Assembly (NCBI GenBank): GCA_023935145.1
Contig: CM043698.1
Location: 21,506,001-21,570,000 of the forward strand
Length of the DNA: 64,000 bases
Reading direction: 5' to 3'
Source of the DNA: Bretschneidera sinensis
Lineage: Eukaryota > Streptophyta > Magnoliopsida > Brassicales > Akaniaceae
Of the stretch, positions 1 to 19,522 are shown piece after piece. The number at the start of each line of letters is the position of its first letter. Within the stretch, counting starts at the first letter, position 1. The notes under the pieces were generated by a model. It was not told the DNA's origin. It searched no databases and saw only the letters and a program-made list of their open reading frames with translations. The translations under genes were made by a program, and so were the position numbers.

Positions 1-6667
<6,667 letters not shown>

Positions 6668-6732
6668 TGTGAAGTTACTAATGAGTAGAGCAGAAAGTAA
6701 TTGGTGTTTTGCAAGATTTTTGTTAGCTTCTT

Positions 6733-6738
6733 TTTATA
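6733..6738 (-). promoter_or_regulatory. TATA box of subtilase copy 1
   Basis: A minus-strand TATAAA lies 66 bp upstream of the start codon at 6667. The same element sits at the same distance in copies 2 and 3, so the core promoter was duplicated with the genes. Position and sequence fit a plant TATA box; transcription start is not visible. Confidence 0.5.
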
Positions 6739-6739
6739 G

Positions 6740-9206
6740 TGCTCTACTGCTCTGTTTTATGGTCATCCATCTTGACTCACCATCGAGGAGGAATAGTCTG
6801 AAAACATTTTAACCTCTCGAGTTTTAATCAAATTTCAATTTTAAATTACGATTAGTTTTTATACGCTTGTTTATTGGTTCCCCACTAACCAAAGCTTGGC
6901 TGTGCAAAATTGAAATTTTTATGAGTTGTTTGCATAGATGAATCAACACATCTCAAGCATGCATTGGTGGATTTTATTGGTTCAAAAGTGAAAAGACCCT
7001 CTTTGTTAATTGTTGATTACATTTCAATTACGTAGTGAAAAAAAAAACTTGACAATTAGTATAAAAGTGGGTCTCGTTGTACTCTAAATATTTGTGAAGA
7101 AATACACTATTTTCTTCAAAAACATTTTTTGGAAAAAATTTTTGGGAAAAGTTTTTGGGAAGCTGAAATTTTTTGTTTATGTGAATGTACAATAATTAAG
7201 TTTTCTTTTCATCTAAAAAAATAAAGAAAAAAAAAACCAATCCAATCAATTATTGGGGTTTGAGTGGAAAAGGACGTTCTGTAACTCCAATCCAATCAAT
7301 TCCATGTCATGCATAACTTAATTATTCGGGTAGAAAGAGAATAAAACAGAAATACACAGCTGGATTCTTGTTTCACGGCTAGAAATTAATTTATGAAATC
7401 TGAAGACAGAATAATTGCTTCCAAGCAATCAGCCAATCATGGGGCCGACATTTTGTTGTGACTTTGCCAGCACTTGTTTTTGGTAGCACTGCTTCACATT
7501 TTGTTAATGGCTACTTTTTGCAGCACTGCTTCACGTTTTGTTAATGTCTACTTTTTGCAGCACTGCTTCACGTTTTGTTAATGGCTCCAACAGAGAATGC
7601 ACTACTAGAAAAAGTAGTTTGCTTATGTCCCAATTTCACGTGCTCATTCTATTTAGGTTTTTGCAGCACTACTTCACATTTTGTTTACTTTAACTTTCAT
7701 ACATAAAACTTATGTGTAACATGTGTGAGCTTATATATGTTTCAAACTTGTGGCCGATAAGATTTTGATTTAATGTTCAAAGTTGAAATTATATTGTCTC
7801 AAGTTCGATTTTCATAGTATGTGGATTATTTTTTTCAATTTAAATGAGTTGTGGGATCTTCTGTATATGTAATGTGACGAAACAATGATATATTGTAATC
7901 AAATCAATCATTTTATTATTTGTATATAATAGTGCTTCAAAAAAAAATACACAGTTGGATTGACGTGTTTTTTGATACCCGTAAGATATCGTGGCTCAAG
8001 TTGCTTTTGAATCATTTAGACTTTACATATGTATCAAGAATTTTTCGGTTTCATGCCGATGACAAAATCTTTTAGAAAAGGTATTTTACACTATTAAGTT
8101 TTTTTTTTTTTTGAAAAAGACTTTCAAGTTTTTCTTTTCTTTTAATTTCAACATACTTAGCTCCTATTTATAAGGGACAGAGTAGAGTGACTATTTTTTT
8201 CTTCAATATAAATTTGTACAACTTCATTAGTAATACACAAAAAATTCAATAACAATTTACACTTATATCTAGGAGTAGTAATAACTATGAATAATAGTAA
8301 CAAAGCAATCAAATATTCCTTAATGATACTTTATATTAGGATGTGTAGATCTGAAAAGGAAACACTAAATGCAGTTAATCATTCTCAATTGACTTACTAT
8401 CAAGTTAGAAACACTGAATACAATAAATCTTTTTTCACAATCGTCAGATCAAATTGGGTGCATAACAACATTTTGGGAGTTTTAGACTCCAACACACAGA
8501 GTGAATTAGGAGTAATCCCTACTACACTTATGTCCGAGCCGAAACTAAAGACTACTACGCATTTTGTGCGATGAAAACCTAAGTTTAACACCAAAAAACG
8601 CTTATAAAGAGACTCAAACCCAAACATTTATAATGAATTGAACGAACTTTTACCACTCAAACAAATGGCGCATAACAACATTCGATCAATTGGCACTCTC
8701 GCGCAACTCACTTATTTTCATAATAACATATTCATGTCACTACATCTGGTTGAATATTGTATGGATATACAAGTTAATTAGTGTTACTGACTGCAGATTT
8801 CTTTTTTTATTATTTTTTTTTCTAAATTCTAGCGTATGAGGACTATTTGTTCTCACACTATCAATTAGAAAATTAGAATGTCATAACTATTAATTTTATT
8901 ACTAATAGTTTTTATGAAAGTAAATAAAAATATATAATATTATTATTTTTTAAATCACTCATTGCACCAGCAATGAGTTTTAAATATATGAATAAATTAT
9001 TAAAAATATATGATATGAATAATTTTACTAATTCAAATTTGACATATGAAATAGTAAAGTAATAATTTCTTGTCATCACATATAACTTTATTAATAATTT
9101 ATCATTTTACTTTTGAAAAACAAGGCAGTATGTAAGATAAAAAAACACTGTAACAAGTGGATGATAACTTCTATTTTATAGACTCTTGTGTGTTAAATAT
9201 AGAAGT
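6740..9206. other. Unit A intergenic block, first part; no gene recognised
   Basis: AT-rich DNA upstream of subtilase copy 1. It aligns by eye with 44630-46618 in unit B. Unit A has about 470 bp extra (roughly 7485-7955), including a 37-bp tandem repeat. Short ORFs on both strands near 8290-8630 have diverged counterparts near 45850-46030 but show no domain, and I do not call them genes. Confidence 0.6.
7486..7596. repeat. 37-bp tandem repeat, three units
   Basis: Units starting at 7486, 7523 and 7560 share gcactgcttcac followed by ttttgttaatg. A diverged fourth unit starts at 7666. The array is missing at the matching place in unit B. Confidence 0.8.
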
Positions 9207-9382
9207 CAGAGGATCCTCTATCCTTGACAATCTCAGTCCCCGACTCACTTGAAGAGCATCTGTTCTGCTCCTCCTCATCATCACATCTTGCCGGAGTCGG
9301 AGTTCCGACGATCACCAACACCTAGCTGCTCTTCTCTGTCAACATCAACAACAATAACACGGGGTTTCTGTACCGTTTCCAT
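9207..9382 (-). pseudogene. RING-CH gene fragment (unit A copy)
   Basis: This is the first part of exon 1 of the gene at 47917-50402. The ATG is at 9382 and the product begins METVQKPRVIVVDV. The acidic run is shortened and a TGA ends the frame after about 36 codons. Homology stops near 9207, where the sequence jumps to DNA that in unit B lies some 3.57 kb away (46618). The zinc-binding domain, intron and second exon are therefore all missing. The upstream flank (9383-9600) still matches the unit B promoter region closely. Confidence 0.88.
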
Positions 9383-11339
9383 TTTCAAGACCCAGATGTG
9401 AAATCTTCATGTAATGTCTCTGAGAGGTACAGATCATCAATGCTCACTACCAAAGGTTGAAGAAGAAGCTCTATGTTTTACCTACTAACCTCTAATAGTA
9501 ACTAATCAAACCTAACGTTGTACTCTTCAGAAATAGAGTAGCTAGCTAGAAACTGTGTGGTAGGCTTCTCTCTCTGTCAGTTTTGAAGAAGGCATTTAAG
9601 AGAGAAAAAAATCTCACAAAAACCAAAAAATTTAATTGATCTTATAGATGAAATTTAAAAATTAATATTATTAATAAAATTTTAATAATTATCAATAAAA
9701 ATTTGAATGAATTAAATTTAATAATTTAAATCCAAACAAATATTTCTTTATTAAAAAATTATATTAGTATTTAACTATTTTAAATAGTGAAATGCTTTGT
9801 GAATGAAGCATTTTCTCTTTGTTTTTTTCCTACGAAATGCAAGGATTTTGATTGATAGCTTGCTTATTTAATGTAGTACTCCATTGCAGTATATTTCATC
9901 CGACGTTACAGTGTATTTTCATTTAACTAATTGTTTAATTTTTTAAAATTTTAATTTAAAAATTAATTTAAAGTTTTATGAAATTAACAAATATTTAAAA
10001 TTTATTTTTATAATTTTAAATTAATAACATAATTATAAAACATTAAAATTGAATTCGCTTTAGAAAAATCAACTGCCACAAAGATCAGATAAAAATTAAT
10101 TTAAAGTTTTATGAAATTAACAAATATTTAAAATTTATTTTTTATAATTTTAAATTAATAACATAATTATAAAACATTAAAATTGAATTCGCTTTAGAAA
10201 AATCAACTACGACAAAGATCAGATAAATGAGTGATGTGTTGAAAGCAGTTTTTTATTTGTCGTGGCAGATATGGACAATCCCGGAAGTTGGTGAGGAGAC
10301 TTCACTTTATTTTGGAAAAGTCAAGATTGTCCATGCTGTTTCAATATAGATATTTAATTGCAAAAGGTTAATTTTGGATTTCTTATTAACAAAGTAGGAG
10401 ACTAACCGAGCAGAGATGGACCAACTTACATTATTCTAGTATATAACTACAAACAATACGGAGATGCCCATGCCCAATGCCCCCATCGATTAAAAGTAAC
10501 CACTTAAAATAGCTTACATTATTTTAGCAATGCTTTTTGAGCCCTTTTTTTCATTTTTCTTTATTTTATTGAAATTAGTCTATGATCAAGAGAGGAGAAA
10601 AGAAATTGAGAGAGATAGAGAAAAGAAATGAGATATAATAAGACAGAAGAGAGAAAGGAATGAGGGAAAAACAATGAGGTGATTGTTTTTTTGTTTGAAA
10701 TAAATTATTTTATTTTATTTTTCTATTATTTTGGAGCGAAAGAATAAAAAAAAAATTATTTTTCATCATGTGTTTGTTAAAGATGATGTAAAAGTAAGAG
10801 GAATGAAAAAATGACAAAAAATAATTTATTTTAACTTTTACTTACCAAATCATCTTAATTTAGAAAGATTTTGATTTATTAATGTTGAAAAAAAATCAAT
10901 CATCCCACTCTTCTTTCCTTACACTTTTCTCCTGTACCAAACAATAAAAAAGTGTTTTCCTCTCTTTTTTTCTTCTTTCTTCCTTTTTTCCTTTCTATCA
11001 ATTATAATCTTAAAGTTTCATTTAATCTAGAGTAGAAACGGTTTATATTTTAAGTTACGATTTTTAAAATGGTTTATAATAAAATTATAAAATATTTAGT
11101 GAAATAATTTTTTAAAATATAATACAAATTTTTAAAATCAAAAATCATTTCGTAAACATTTTATTAAAAATGTTTCGCCTGATTTTTGTTTATAAAAAAG
11201 TGAAATCATTTCAAAAACTTTACCAACAAATTTTCTCAAATATAAAGATTTAAAGTTAAAAAGAAACCGATAATCACTAAACTCAATTATTTTTATCCAA
11301 GAAAGATGAGTAAATGCCACTATCAAAGTCAATACCATA
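9383..11339. other. Unit A intergenic block, second part
   Basis: No gene recognised. It aligns with about 50403-52254 in unit B. It includes a 133-bp tandem duplication near 9961-10226, a purine-rich stretch (about 10580-10680, GAGA-type) and homopolymer-rich AT sequence. Confidence 0.6.
9961..10226. repeat. Tandem duplication, two units of about 133 bp
   Basis: The sequence starting aattaatttaaagtttt at 9961 is repeated at 10094 almost unchanged, each unit ending near cagataaa. Unit B has one copy (near 50990-51120), so the duplication is later than the block duplication. Confidence 0.88.
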
Positions 11340-12500
11340 GAAGTAGAAATATAAATAAAGCTAATAGATAAACAAATGCTCTGATAAAAAAAAATAGTTA
11401 AAAATCTAATAAATAAAAAGATGCTCTTAATATAGCAAGGAAAAAAACTAATAGATATAGATCAAGGCAATAGACGAAAAAAATAAACTTTAAGTTTAAT
11501 TTTTAAAAATACATCAATGAGGAGATTAAAAAAAAGTTAATAGATAATGTTAAGTCTATTGCTTAGATGAAGTGAGAGATAAGTTTGATATTAAAATATA
11601 AAAAATTTGAATATAATGAGAAGATAAAAAATCAAATAGATATAAATAAAAATAATAGATAAAAAATATAAGATTTTAATGATGAAATAAGATAAACTGA
11701 ATATTGAAATATATTTTTTAATATAATTAGGAAATTAAAAAAGTTAATAGATAAATGAAAATGTTTTGATAAAAAAATTTAAATATAATGAGTTGTTGAA
11801 AAGCAATTGGATAAAAAAAAATGTCCTCAAAGAAAAAGCTAATAAAAAAAGTCAGGATTTTTAAAATAAAACAACATAAGTTTAGATAATGGAATACACA
11901 AGTCTATGATTTTTTTTTAAATGATAATAGAAAAAATCAAGATTTTTAAAATAAAATAAAATAAGTTTAGATATTGAAATATACAAAAATTGAGTATATT
12001 GAGGTGATAAATGCCTAGTTTGGGTAATACTTTAAGTGGAGATTAAATCAACTTTGACCAAATTGTTAATAAATACTGATAAAAATAATAGATTTTTAAG
12101 ATGAAGTATGATAATTTATATATCCAGATACAAATTTTGAATACAAAACTAATAGATATAGATAAAACTAATAGATAAAAAAGGTTGGAATATTAAGATG
12201 AAATAAGATAGACTGAATATTGAAATATACAAAATTTTAGTATAATGAGTAGAAACAAAATTTAAATATACTAAGGAAATGAAAAGGCTAATAGATAAAA
12301 AAAAAATGCTTCGATAAAAAATTTGGCAATAATAAGTAGTTGAAAAGTTGTTAGATAAAAAATATTTTGAATATAATAAGGAGAAAAAGTTAATAAATAT
12401 AGATAAATCCAATAAAAATGCAAGATTTTAAGATGAAATAAGTTAAGTTTAAATATTGAAATACACAAAATTTAAATATAATAGTGAGAAAAAAATTTAA
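11340..12500. repeat. Degenerate AT-rich repeat array (unit A)
   Basis: More than 1.1 kb built from diverged copies of phrases such as taatagataaa, aagatgaaataagata, gaatattgaaatatac and tttaaatataatgagg, recurring in similar order about every 100-130 bp. It has very low GC and no ORF with coding character. A parallel array is at 52255-53410. It resembles an eroded minisatellite or matrix-attachment type sequence; the function is inference. Confidence 0.6.
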
Positions 12501-13037
12501 TATATATATTGATAAAATATGGGATCAATATATTTATTTAATGGATGTTTCATTAACAAAAAAATACATATTATTTTAATCAAAATTAAATATATCATGA
12601 ATATTGTTATCTTTATAAATATATATCCATAATGATCTCAATTTTAGCAATTATTTCTTAAAAGTCTTATCATTTGCTTCAATTTTTGTAACTACCTTTT
12701 AAAATTCTAACGAAATTTTTGTTTATTTTAATTTTAAATATTAAACTTAATCAAATTAATTTAGAATATTATCTAAAAAGTATGTTCCAAATTGGCATAC
12801 TTACATTTATATATCTTAAAATTAACTAAATTTTATTTTAGATATTAGCAAAAAAAATAAGACTAAATAGGTAATATTTCAATCAAAATAAACTAAATAT
12901 TGTTATATTAGAAAAAACAGTTAGTATTTTGGATGATAAATACATTATCAATCACAATTATTGGTGCACACCGCAAGAGTGAGAATGGCGTGGTAGATGA
13001 TTCTAAGATAGAATGTAGCTATATGCAAGTATAAAAC
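12501..13037. other. AT-rich spacer, nothing recognised
   Basis: Matches 53411-53950 in unit B. I see no gene, repeat array or RNA gene in it. Confidence 0.5.
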
Positions 13038-13042
13038 AATAC

Positions 13043-14218
13043 TGTTGACCCTCACCTGTATTTTAATGATGACAAAACACAACTGTTATTATACTAACAG
13101 TGCAATCTAAGTGTGGTAAGCAACAAAAGCATTCAACCAAGGCTCAAGGTGCAAGAACTCAAACCGAATCACACTTTCAAGTGAAGAGAACTAGTATAGG
13201 TCTAAGGTATTAAAACCAGTGTAAGTCTCAGTTGTACATTGTAAAGCTTATCAAATGGGTCACACACAAAATGTTTCTTAAACAGAACTTTTTAATCAAA
13301 CGGTTTTAAGTTAAAACCTTTTTAAACACATAAAAATTGGGTTAGAAAACAACCCAGTCGACTGGGTACATATACCAGTCGACTGGTATATGGGACAGTG
13401 AGTCCCCAGTCAACTGGATGAAACATACCAGTCGACTGGTAAAATGAACAAATAGTTCCCAGTCGACTGGTAAGAATAACCCAGTCGACTGATAGCCCAG
13501 AAGCTTTAAAAACGAGAATTTTTAAGAGGATCCAGTCGACTGGTATCACGACCCAGTCGACTGGTAGTTTAAAAAATATGACCGTGGACTCAAAATCTGA
13601 TCTTTTAAAGGCACAAACTTTTCAAATTAAAGTCCCAACGGCCATATTAATTGATGACTATATAAACCAACTCTATTGAGCTTTGAAAGAGAGGTTGAGA
13701 CATTGAAAAAGAGAAGAACACACACAATCAAGTTATTTACTCTTTGAAACACCAAAAGCTTTGAAATATTCATACTGAGCCATTCTTCAAGCTTTACTTT
13801 GAAAGAGAGACATTATTCAGTTGTATAAGCTTTCATTTGCTGTCTCTCTACCATTTACTTTACAGCATTTATTGTAAAGGGATTACTTCCGAGAGGAAGG
13901 GGATTGTACGGTTTGAGCAACACCCGTAAGTTGCTTGTGTACGGTTTGTGCAACACCTGTGAAGTTGTATGACTAAGTTTCTTAGTGGATTAATTCAAGG
14001 AGGTTCCTTGAAGAGAGTGGACGTAAGGTCGGAACGAATCCGATATTGCCGAACCACTATGAACTGAGTTTGCATTCTCTACTCCTTAAACTCTTTATTT
14101 ACAGCATATTACTTGTTTAATTGCTTGTTGGTTATATGTTTTTATAAACTTGTGTTTATTCCGCGAAAGTTTTAAAAACCCAATTCACCCCCCTCTTGGG
14201 TTGAAACCTCAGTCTATA
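13043..14218 (+). repeat. 5' LTR of copia 2
   Basis: 1176-bp LTR starting TGTTGACCC. It holds eight palindromic motifs at 13353-13564. A candidate TATA (ctatataaacc) lies near 13659-13669. Confidence 0.93.
13353..13564. repeat. Palindrome array ACCAGTCGACTGGT in 5' LTR
   Basis: Copies of a perfect palindrome centred on GTCGAC at 13353-13366, 13374-13387, 13427-13440, 13459-13470, 13532-13543 and 13553-13564, plus one-base variants at 13406-13417 and 13481-13492. Spacing varies from 8 to about 40 bp, so this is a dispersed motif and not a simple tandem repeat. It lies upstream of the candidate TATA, i.e. in U3, where binding sites for a dimeric protein would be placed. Confidence 0.9.
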
Positions 14219-14273
14219 ATTGGTATCAGAGCCTTGTTCTCAATTTTAGGCTTAATATCCTTGAGTTGATCCG

Positions 14274-15896
14274 ATGGCAGAAAATAGCTATTCTGAGGGA
14301 CACTCATATACTAGGCTTTCTTTGTTCAATGGCTCCAACTATAACTATTGGAAAACAGAATGAAAATCTTTGTCGAAGGACAAGATTATAATCTGTGGAG
14401 AGTCATTGAAGAAGGACCTAGAATTCCATCAAAGGAAATAACTATTGGAGAAATCAATCATACAATGCCTAAACTCAAAACTGAGTATAATGATGAGGAT
14501 TGTAGAATGATGTCTCTCAATAGTAGAGCCACAAGTATTTTACATTGTGCTCTAGATATATCTGAATACAATAAAATCTCTGCATGTGTTTCAGCTAAGG
14601 AGATATGGGATAAATTGCAAGTTATATATGAGGGAACTAGTGAAGTTAAAAAACAAAAAAATATATATGCTAGTTTCTAAATATGATTCTTTTAGAATGT
14701 CTCCTAACGAAACAATTTCTCAAATGCACTCACGGTTCACAGCTATTGTAAATGGTTTGAAGCTTCTTGGTAGGAACATTGAGGAATTTGAACTAACAAG
14801 AAAAATCTTGAGATCTTTGCCATCCACTTGGAAAGCAAAGAAGACGGCCATTACAGAGGTCAAAGATCTCGACAAACTTGGTATTGAGACACTTCTTGGA
14901 TCACTGTTGACATATGAGATGGAAGAAATGACTCCCATTGTCAATGATGATGAGAAGAAGAAAAAGGTAATTGCTCTCAAAGCTTCTACGAGCAACAAAG
15001 AAATGGAATCGAAAGAAGAAGTGGAGAGCAGCAAAGAAGATGGTGAAATGGCTTTAATCACCAAACGGTTTTATAAGTTCTTGAAGAAAAGAAAGAAACC
15101 TTACACAAAGGATCCTACCTCAAAAAGGGAACCACTTATGTGTTATGTCTGCAAGAAGCCCGGTCACATCAGGGCTGACTGTATGGCTTCAAACAAGCCA
15201 TACAAGAGCTTCAAAAAGAAAGCCATGATAGTAACTACGTGGAGTGATGACGAAGAAGAAGAGTCCTCGGACAACGAGGTCGGATACAAGGAAATTGCCA
15301 ACCTATGTCTTATGGCAATCGATGATGAAAATGAGGTATCATCTTCTCCTTCTTCTAAAAATAACATTGTCACTAGTAGTGAAGAACTATTAGAAGTCAT
15401 AAATGAAATACATTATGAATTGAAGAAATTCGATTCTAGAAACTCAACTCTTAAGAAAGAGGTATTATCTCTTTCTAAAGAGATGATAAGTCTTAGAGAA
15501 GAAAAAGATAAACTATCCTTATTGCTTTATGATACTTCTCAAGATTTTCTCAAAGATGAAAATGAGAATCTAAAGAATAAGATATTAGAATTGAATGGCA
15601 CTATATCTAGGCTTATGCTTGGAAAAGAAAAACTTGATGAAGTGCTATCTTGCCAAAGATTAAGTGGAGGAAAATCTGGGTTAGGATACTCTCCATTGGG
15701 CAAGCAAAAATCAAAAGAGACCTTATTCATTAAAGCCTCATGTGTGAATGAATTCTCTATTTCAAAGACCTCTAGCAAGGTTAAAAGCACTCCCTCTATA
15801 AATGCTAGCAAGTCTAGAAACTTTAATGAATATCCTAAAAATACTCATGCTTATATGTATGCTCACACACATTCTAGGAATAATGTGCATTCGTGA
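14274..15896 (+). pseudogene. Copia 2 gag
   Basis: The Gag ORF starts at ATG 14274 (MAENSYSEGHSYTR), the usual SIRE-type start. A one-base change near NYNYWK shifts it into another frame (14348-14680), and a second shift in an A-run near 14650 moves it back (to 15896). The CCHC knuckle CYVCKKPGHIRADC is at about 15139-15180, and a Lys/Glu-rich coiled-coil-like region follows (15350-15650). It would form the retrotransposon particle if intact. The frame ends at TGA 15894-15896 before the protease. Confidence 0.85.
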
Positions 15897-18800
15897 AACA
15901 AAATATATATGCACAATGCATAAACTAAGAGTTACCATCATCCTAGAAATAGTGTGCATACAAGCAAGTATCCTAAAAATTATCATCATAAATTTTCTAG
16001 AAATGACCTGTATATTCATAATCCTCACAATAGAAACATGTATCCTAGGAACTCCTATCCTAAGAGTTATAGACATGCACATCTAAGATATCCTAGAAAT
16101 TTTAATAACTATTATCCTAGGATTGTGCATCATCAACATGTCTATAGAACACCATATATTGTTAAGAAAGTATGGGTCTCAAAAGGAACCGTATTTTCAA
16201 GGACTAACCCCAAAGGACCCAAGAAATTCTGGGTACCTAAAAGTGCGATCATATATCCTTGTGTGATATAGATATGTCTCCACACCAAGGAGAAAGGTAA
16301 TTGTTGGTACCTTGATAATGGATGCTCGAAGCACATGACCGGTGATAAAAGTGTATTCAAGGAGCTAGCTCTAAGATATGGTGGATTTGTCCCCATTGGA
16401 GACAACACAAAAATAAAGATCATCGGGCATGGAAAATTTGGTAATGATTTCTCAATTATAGATAATGTATTGCTAGTACAAGGCCTTAAGCCAAATTTAC
16501 TAAGTATTAGTCAACTTTGTGACAAAGGCAACAAAGTCACATTTGAAACTTCTCATTGTCTAGTTATAGACATCAAGAGTAACAAGATCAAATTTATTGG
16601 TCATAGACATGAAAATGTCTATATAGTTGATTTGAAATCCTTGAATTTTGAAAATAAAAAATGTTTTCCTGCAATTAGTGAAAATCCATGGCTATGGCAT
16701 AGAAGGCTTAGTCATGTGAACATGAACTTGCTGAAAATCATTTCAAGAAAAGATTTAATCATTGGGCTTCCCAAAATCAATTTTGAAAAAGACAAAGTAT
16801 GTGATGCTTGTCAAATGGGAAAACAAACTAGGATTTCTTTTAAATCAAAGAATGTAGTATCAACTACTAGACCTTTGAAACTTTTGCATATGGACTTATT
16901 TGGTCCAATTAGTACCATTAGTCGAGGTGGCCATCAATATGCTCTTGTTATTGTTGATGACTATTCAAGATATACCTTTGTTATTTTTATTGCTTACAAG
17001 GATGAAGCTTTCAAAGGATTTGAAAACTTTTGCAAAAATGTTCAAAATGAAAAAGGAATTTTTATTTCAAGCATAAGAAGTGATCATGGAAAAAAATTTG
17101 AAAACAAAGCTTTTCAAGATTTTGTGATGAAAATGGAATTTATCACAACTTTTCAGCTCCTAGAACTCCTCAACAAAATGTAGTTGTTGAAAGGAAAAAC
17201 AGAGTTCTAGAAGAATTTTCAAGAACAATGCTTTGTGAAAATAGTTTACCAAAAAACTTTTGGGCTGAAGCCGTTAACACTTCTTGCTATATCTTAAATA
17301 GAATTTTAATTAGGCCTATGCTTGATAAAACTCCATATGAACTATGGAAAGGTAGAAAGCCTAATATCTCCTATTTTTGTACATTTGGTTGCAAATGCTT
17401 CATCCTAAATAACAGTAAAACTAACTTGGGTAAATTTGACTCTAAGACCGATGAAGGGATATTTTTAGGTTATTCAACATCTAGTAAGGCCTATAGAGTT
17501 TTCAACAAGAGAACTCTAGTGGTAAAAGAATCTGTACATGTAACTCTTTATTAGTTTAGCCCAATTAGTAGTAGAGAAGTTTCCTTTAATGATTATGCAG
17601 ATTTTATTCCAAGAACGGAAACTCCTACTCCCATTGTTGACCCAAAAGAGACTCCACCTCAAGCAAATGAAGAGATGGAAACTCACAATTTGGACCAACC
17701 ATCTATAAGCCAACAAGAGGATATTCTTCTCAAAGATTGGAGGTATGTAAATAATCACCCAATTGATCAAGTAATTAGTGATCCTTCACAAAGAGTAAGA
17801 ACTCGCTCTTCTACTAGAAATATCTGCAATTATGTAGCTTATTTATCTCAAATAGAACCTAAGACAATTATAGAAGCTAAAAAGGATAATGATTGAATAA
17901 TTGCAATGCAAGAAGAAATAAATCAATTTGAGAGAAACAATGTTTGGAATCTAGTTCCAAGACCTAAGAATCATTCAATAATTGGAACTAAATGGGTATA
18001 TAGAAATAAGATGGATGAAAATGGAATAGTAACTAGAAACAAGGCTAGACTAGTTGCTAAGGGATATAATCAAGAAGAAGGAATAGACTTTGATGAGACC
18101 TATGCTCTCGTAGCTAGATTAGAAGCTATTCGAATGTTGTTAGCCTTTGCATGCTTTAATAAGTTCAAGTTATTTCAAATTGATGTAAAAAGTGCATTTT
18201 TGAATGGCTTTATAGAAGAAGAGGTTTATGTTGAGCAACCTCTTGGATTTGAAAATCCTAGTCTTCCAAATTATTTCTACAAGCTTTCTAAAGCTCGATA
18301 TGGGTTGAAGCAAGCTCCAAGGGCATGGTATGAAAGATTAAGTAAATTTTTGATTGACAATGATTTTGTAAGAGGTAGAATAGATACAACTCTCTTCACA
18401 AAAACGATACTTTAATAGTTCAAATATATATTGATGATATTATATTTGGTACTACTAATGAATCTATGTATCAGGAGTTTGCAAAGTGCATGCAAGGTGA
18501 ATTTGAAATGAGCATGATGGGAGAGCTTACCTACTTCCTTGGACTTCAAATCAAACAACTAAAAGGAGGCATCTTCATCAATTAATCAAAGTACACTAAG
18601 GACCTACTAAAGAGGTTCGAGATGGAAAGCTCAAAGCCACTTGGAAATCCTATGAGCACAACGACAAAACTTGATCTTGATAAAGGAGGTAAAAGTATAG
18701 ATACTAAATATTATAGAAGCATGATAGGAGCTTTGCTTTATTTGACTGCAAGTAGACCTGATACTATGTTCAGTGTATGCATGTGTGCTAGATTTCAGTC

Positions 18801-19383
18801 TAATCCTAAGGAATCACATGTAGTTGCAGTAAAAAGAATCCTTAGATATCTACAAGGAACCCAAACCATAGGATTATGGTACTCTAAAGATTCATCTTTT
18901 GAGCTTGTAGGATATTCATATGCTGATTTTGCTAGAGGTAGGTTAGATAGAAAAAGCACAAGTGGAACATGCCAATTCTTAGGTGCAATGTTAACTTCTT
19001 GGTTTTCCAAGAAACAAAATTCCGTTGCACTATCAACCGCCGAGGCGGAATATGTAGCAGCTGGAAGTTGTTGTGCCCAAGTGTTATGGATGAAACCACA
19101 ACTAGAAGACTATGGCATGAACCTAAAAAGTATCCCGATATTTTGTGATAATACTAGTGCTATCAACCTAACCAAGAACCATATTCAGCACTCTAGAACT
19201 AAACACATAGAAATTAGACATCATTTTTTAAGAAACCATACTAAAAAAGGTGATATAAGACTAGAATTCATACCTTCAGAAGATCAAATAGCTGACATTC
19301 TTACAAAACCTCTAAGTGAAGCTAGTTTTTGTAAGATTAGAATGTTAATGGGATTGTTGGATTATGATAAACTGAATGTCTGA
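15897..19383 (+). pseudogene. Copia 2 pol (protease, integrase, RT, RNase H)
   Basis: The protease region near 16297-16340 reads WYLDNGCSKHMTGD: the active-site D-S/T-G is changed to D-N-G. Integrase follows (16335-17183 plus 17228-17554) with WHRRLSH, CDACQMGK, VDDYSR and RSDHGKKFE. RT starts near 17906 ([26 protein letters not shown]); its active site reads YIDD near 18430 in another frame. RNase H is in 18622-19383 (STAEAEYVAAGSC, DILTKPL). At least three frame changes and several stops break it. Confidence 0.88.
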
Positions 19384-19522
19384 TTGCTTCATCATTCATC
19401 ATTTACATGTTTGACATCTAGTGAAAGAGTATTAATTCTTGTTTAAATATCTCCCTCACTCAAAGATGTCATAGATAAACAAATTTCGTGCTACAATTCA
19501 AGACTGAAATTTTTCTTAAGGG

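Noticed and set aside
7600..7934. Possible CACTA-type MITE (cactactag ... tagtg)
   Set aside because: The ends match for only five bases, the flanking triplets differ (atg and ctt), and no subterminal repeats are seen.
8287..8627. ORFs on both strands with counterparts near 45850-46030
   Set aside because: The counterparts differ by indels and stops and no domain is visible. The similarity is explained by the block duplication.
11138..12468. Minus-strand ORFs rich in Ile, Phe, Tyr and Ser
   Set aside because: Composition follows the AT-rich repeat; membrane-like appearance is an artefact of base composition.
13322..13549. Minus-strand ORF with repeated SRLG/PVDW residues
   Set aside because: It is only the translation of the palindrome array in the LTR.
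13353..13564. Regular-looking palindromic repeats considered as a CRISPR array
   Set aside because: Spacing is irregular, repeats are 12-14 bp, and the sites lie inside a plant LTR with a second set downstream of pol. There is no cas gene; this is a eukaryotic element.
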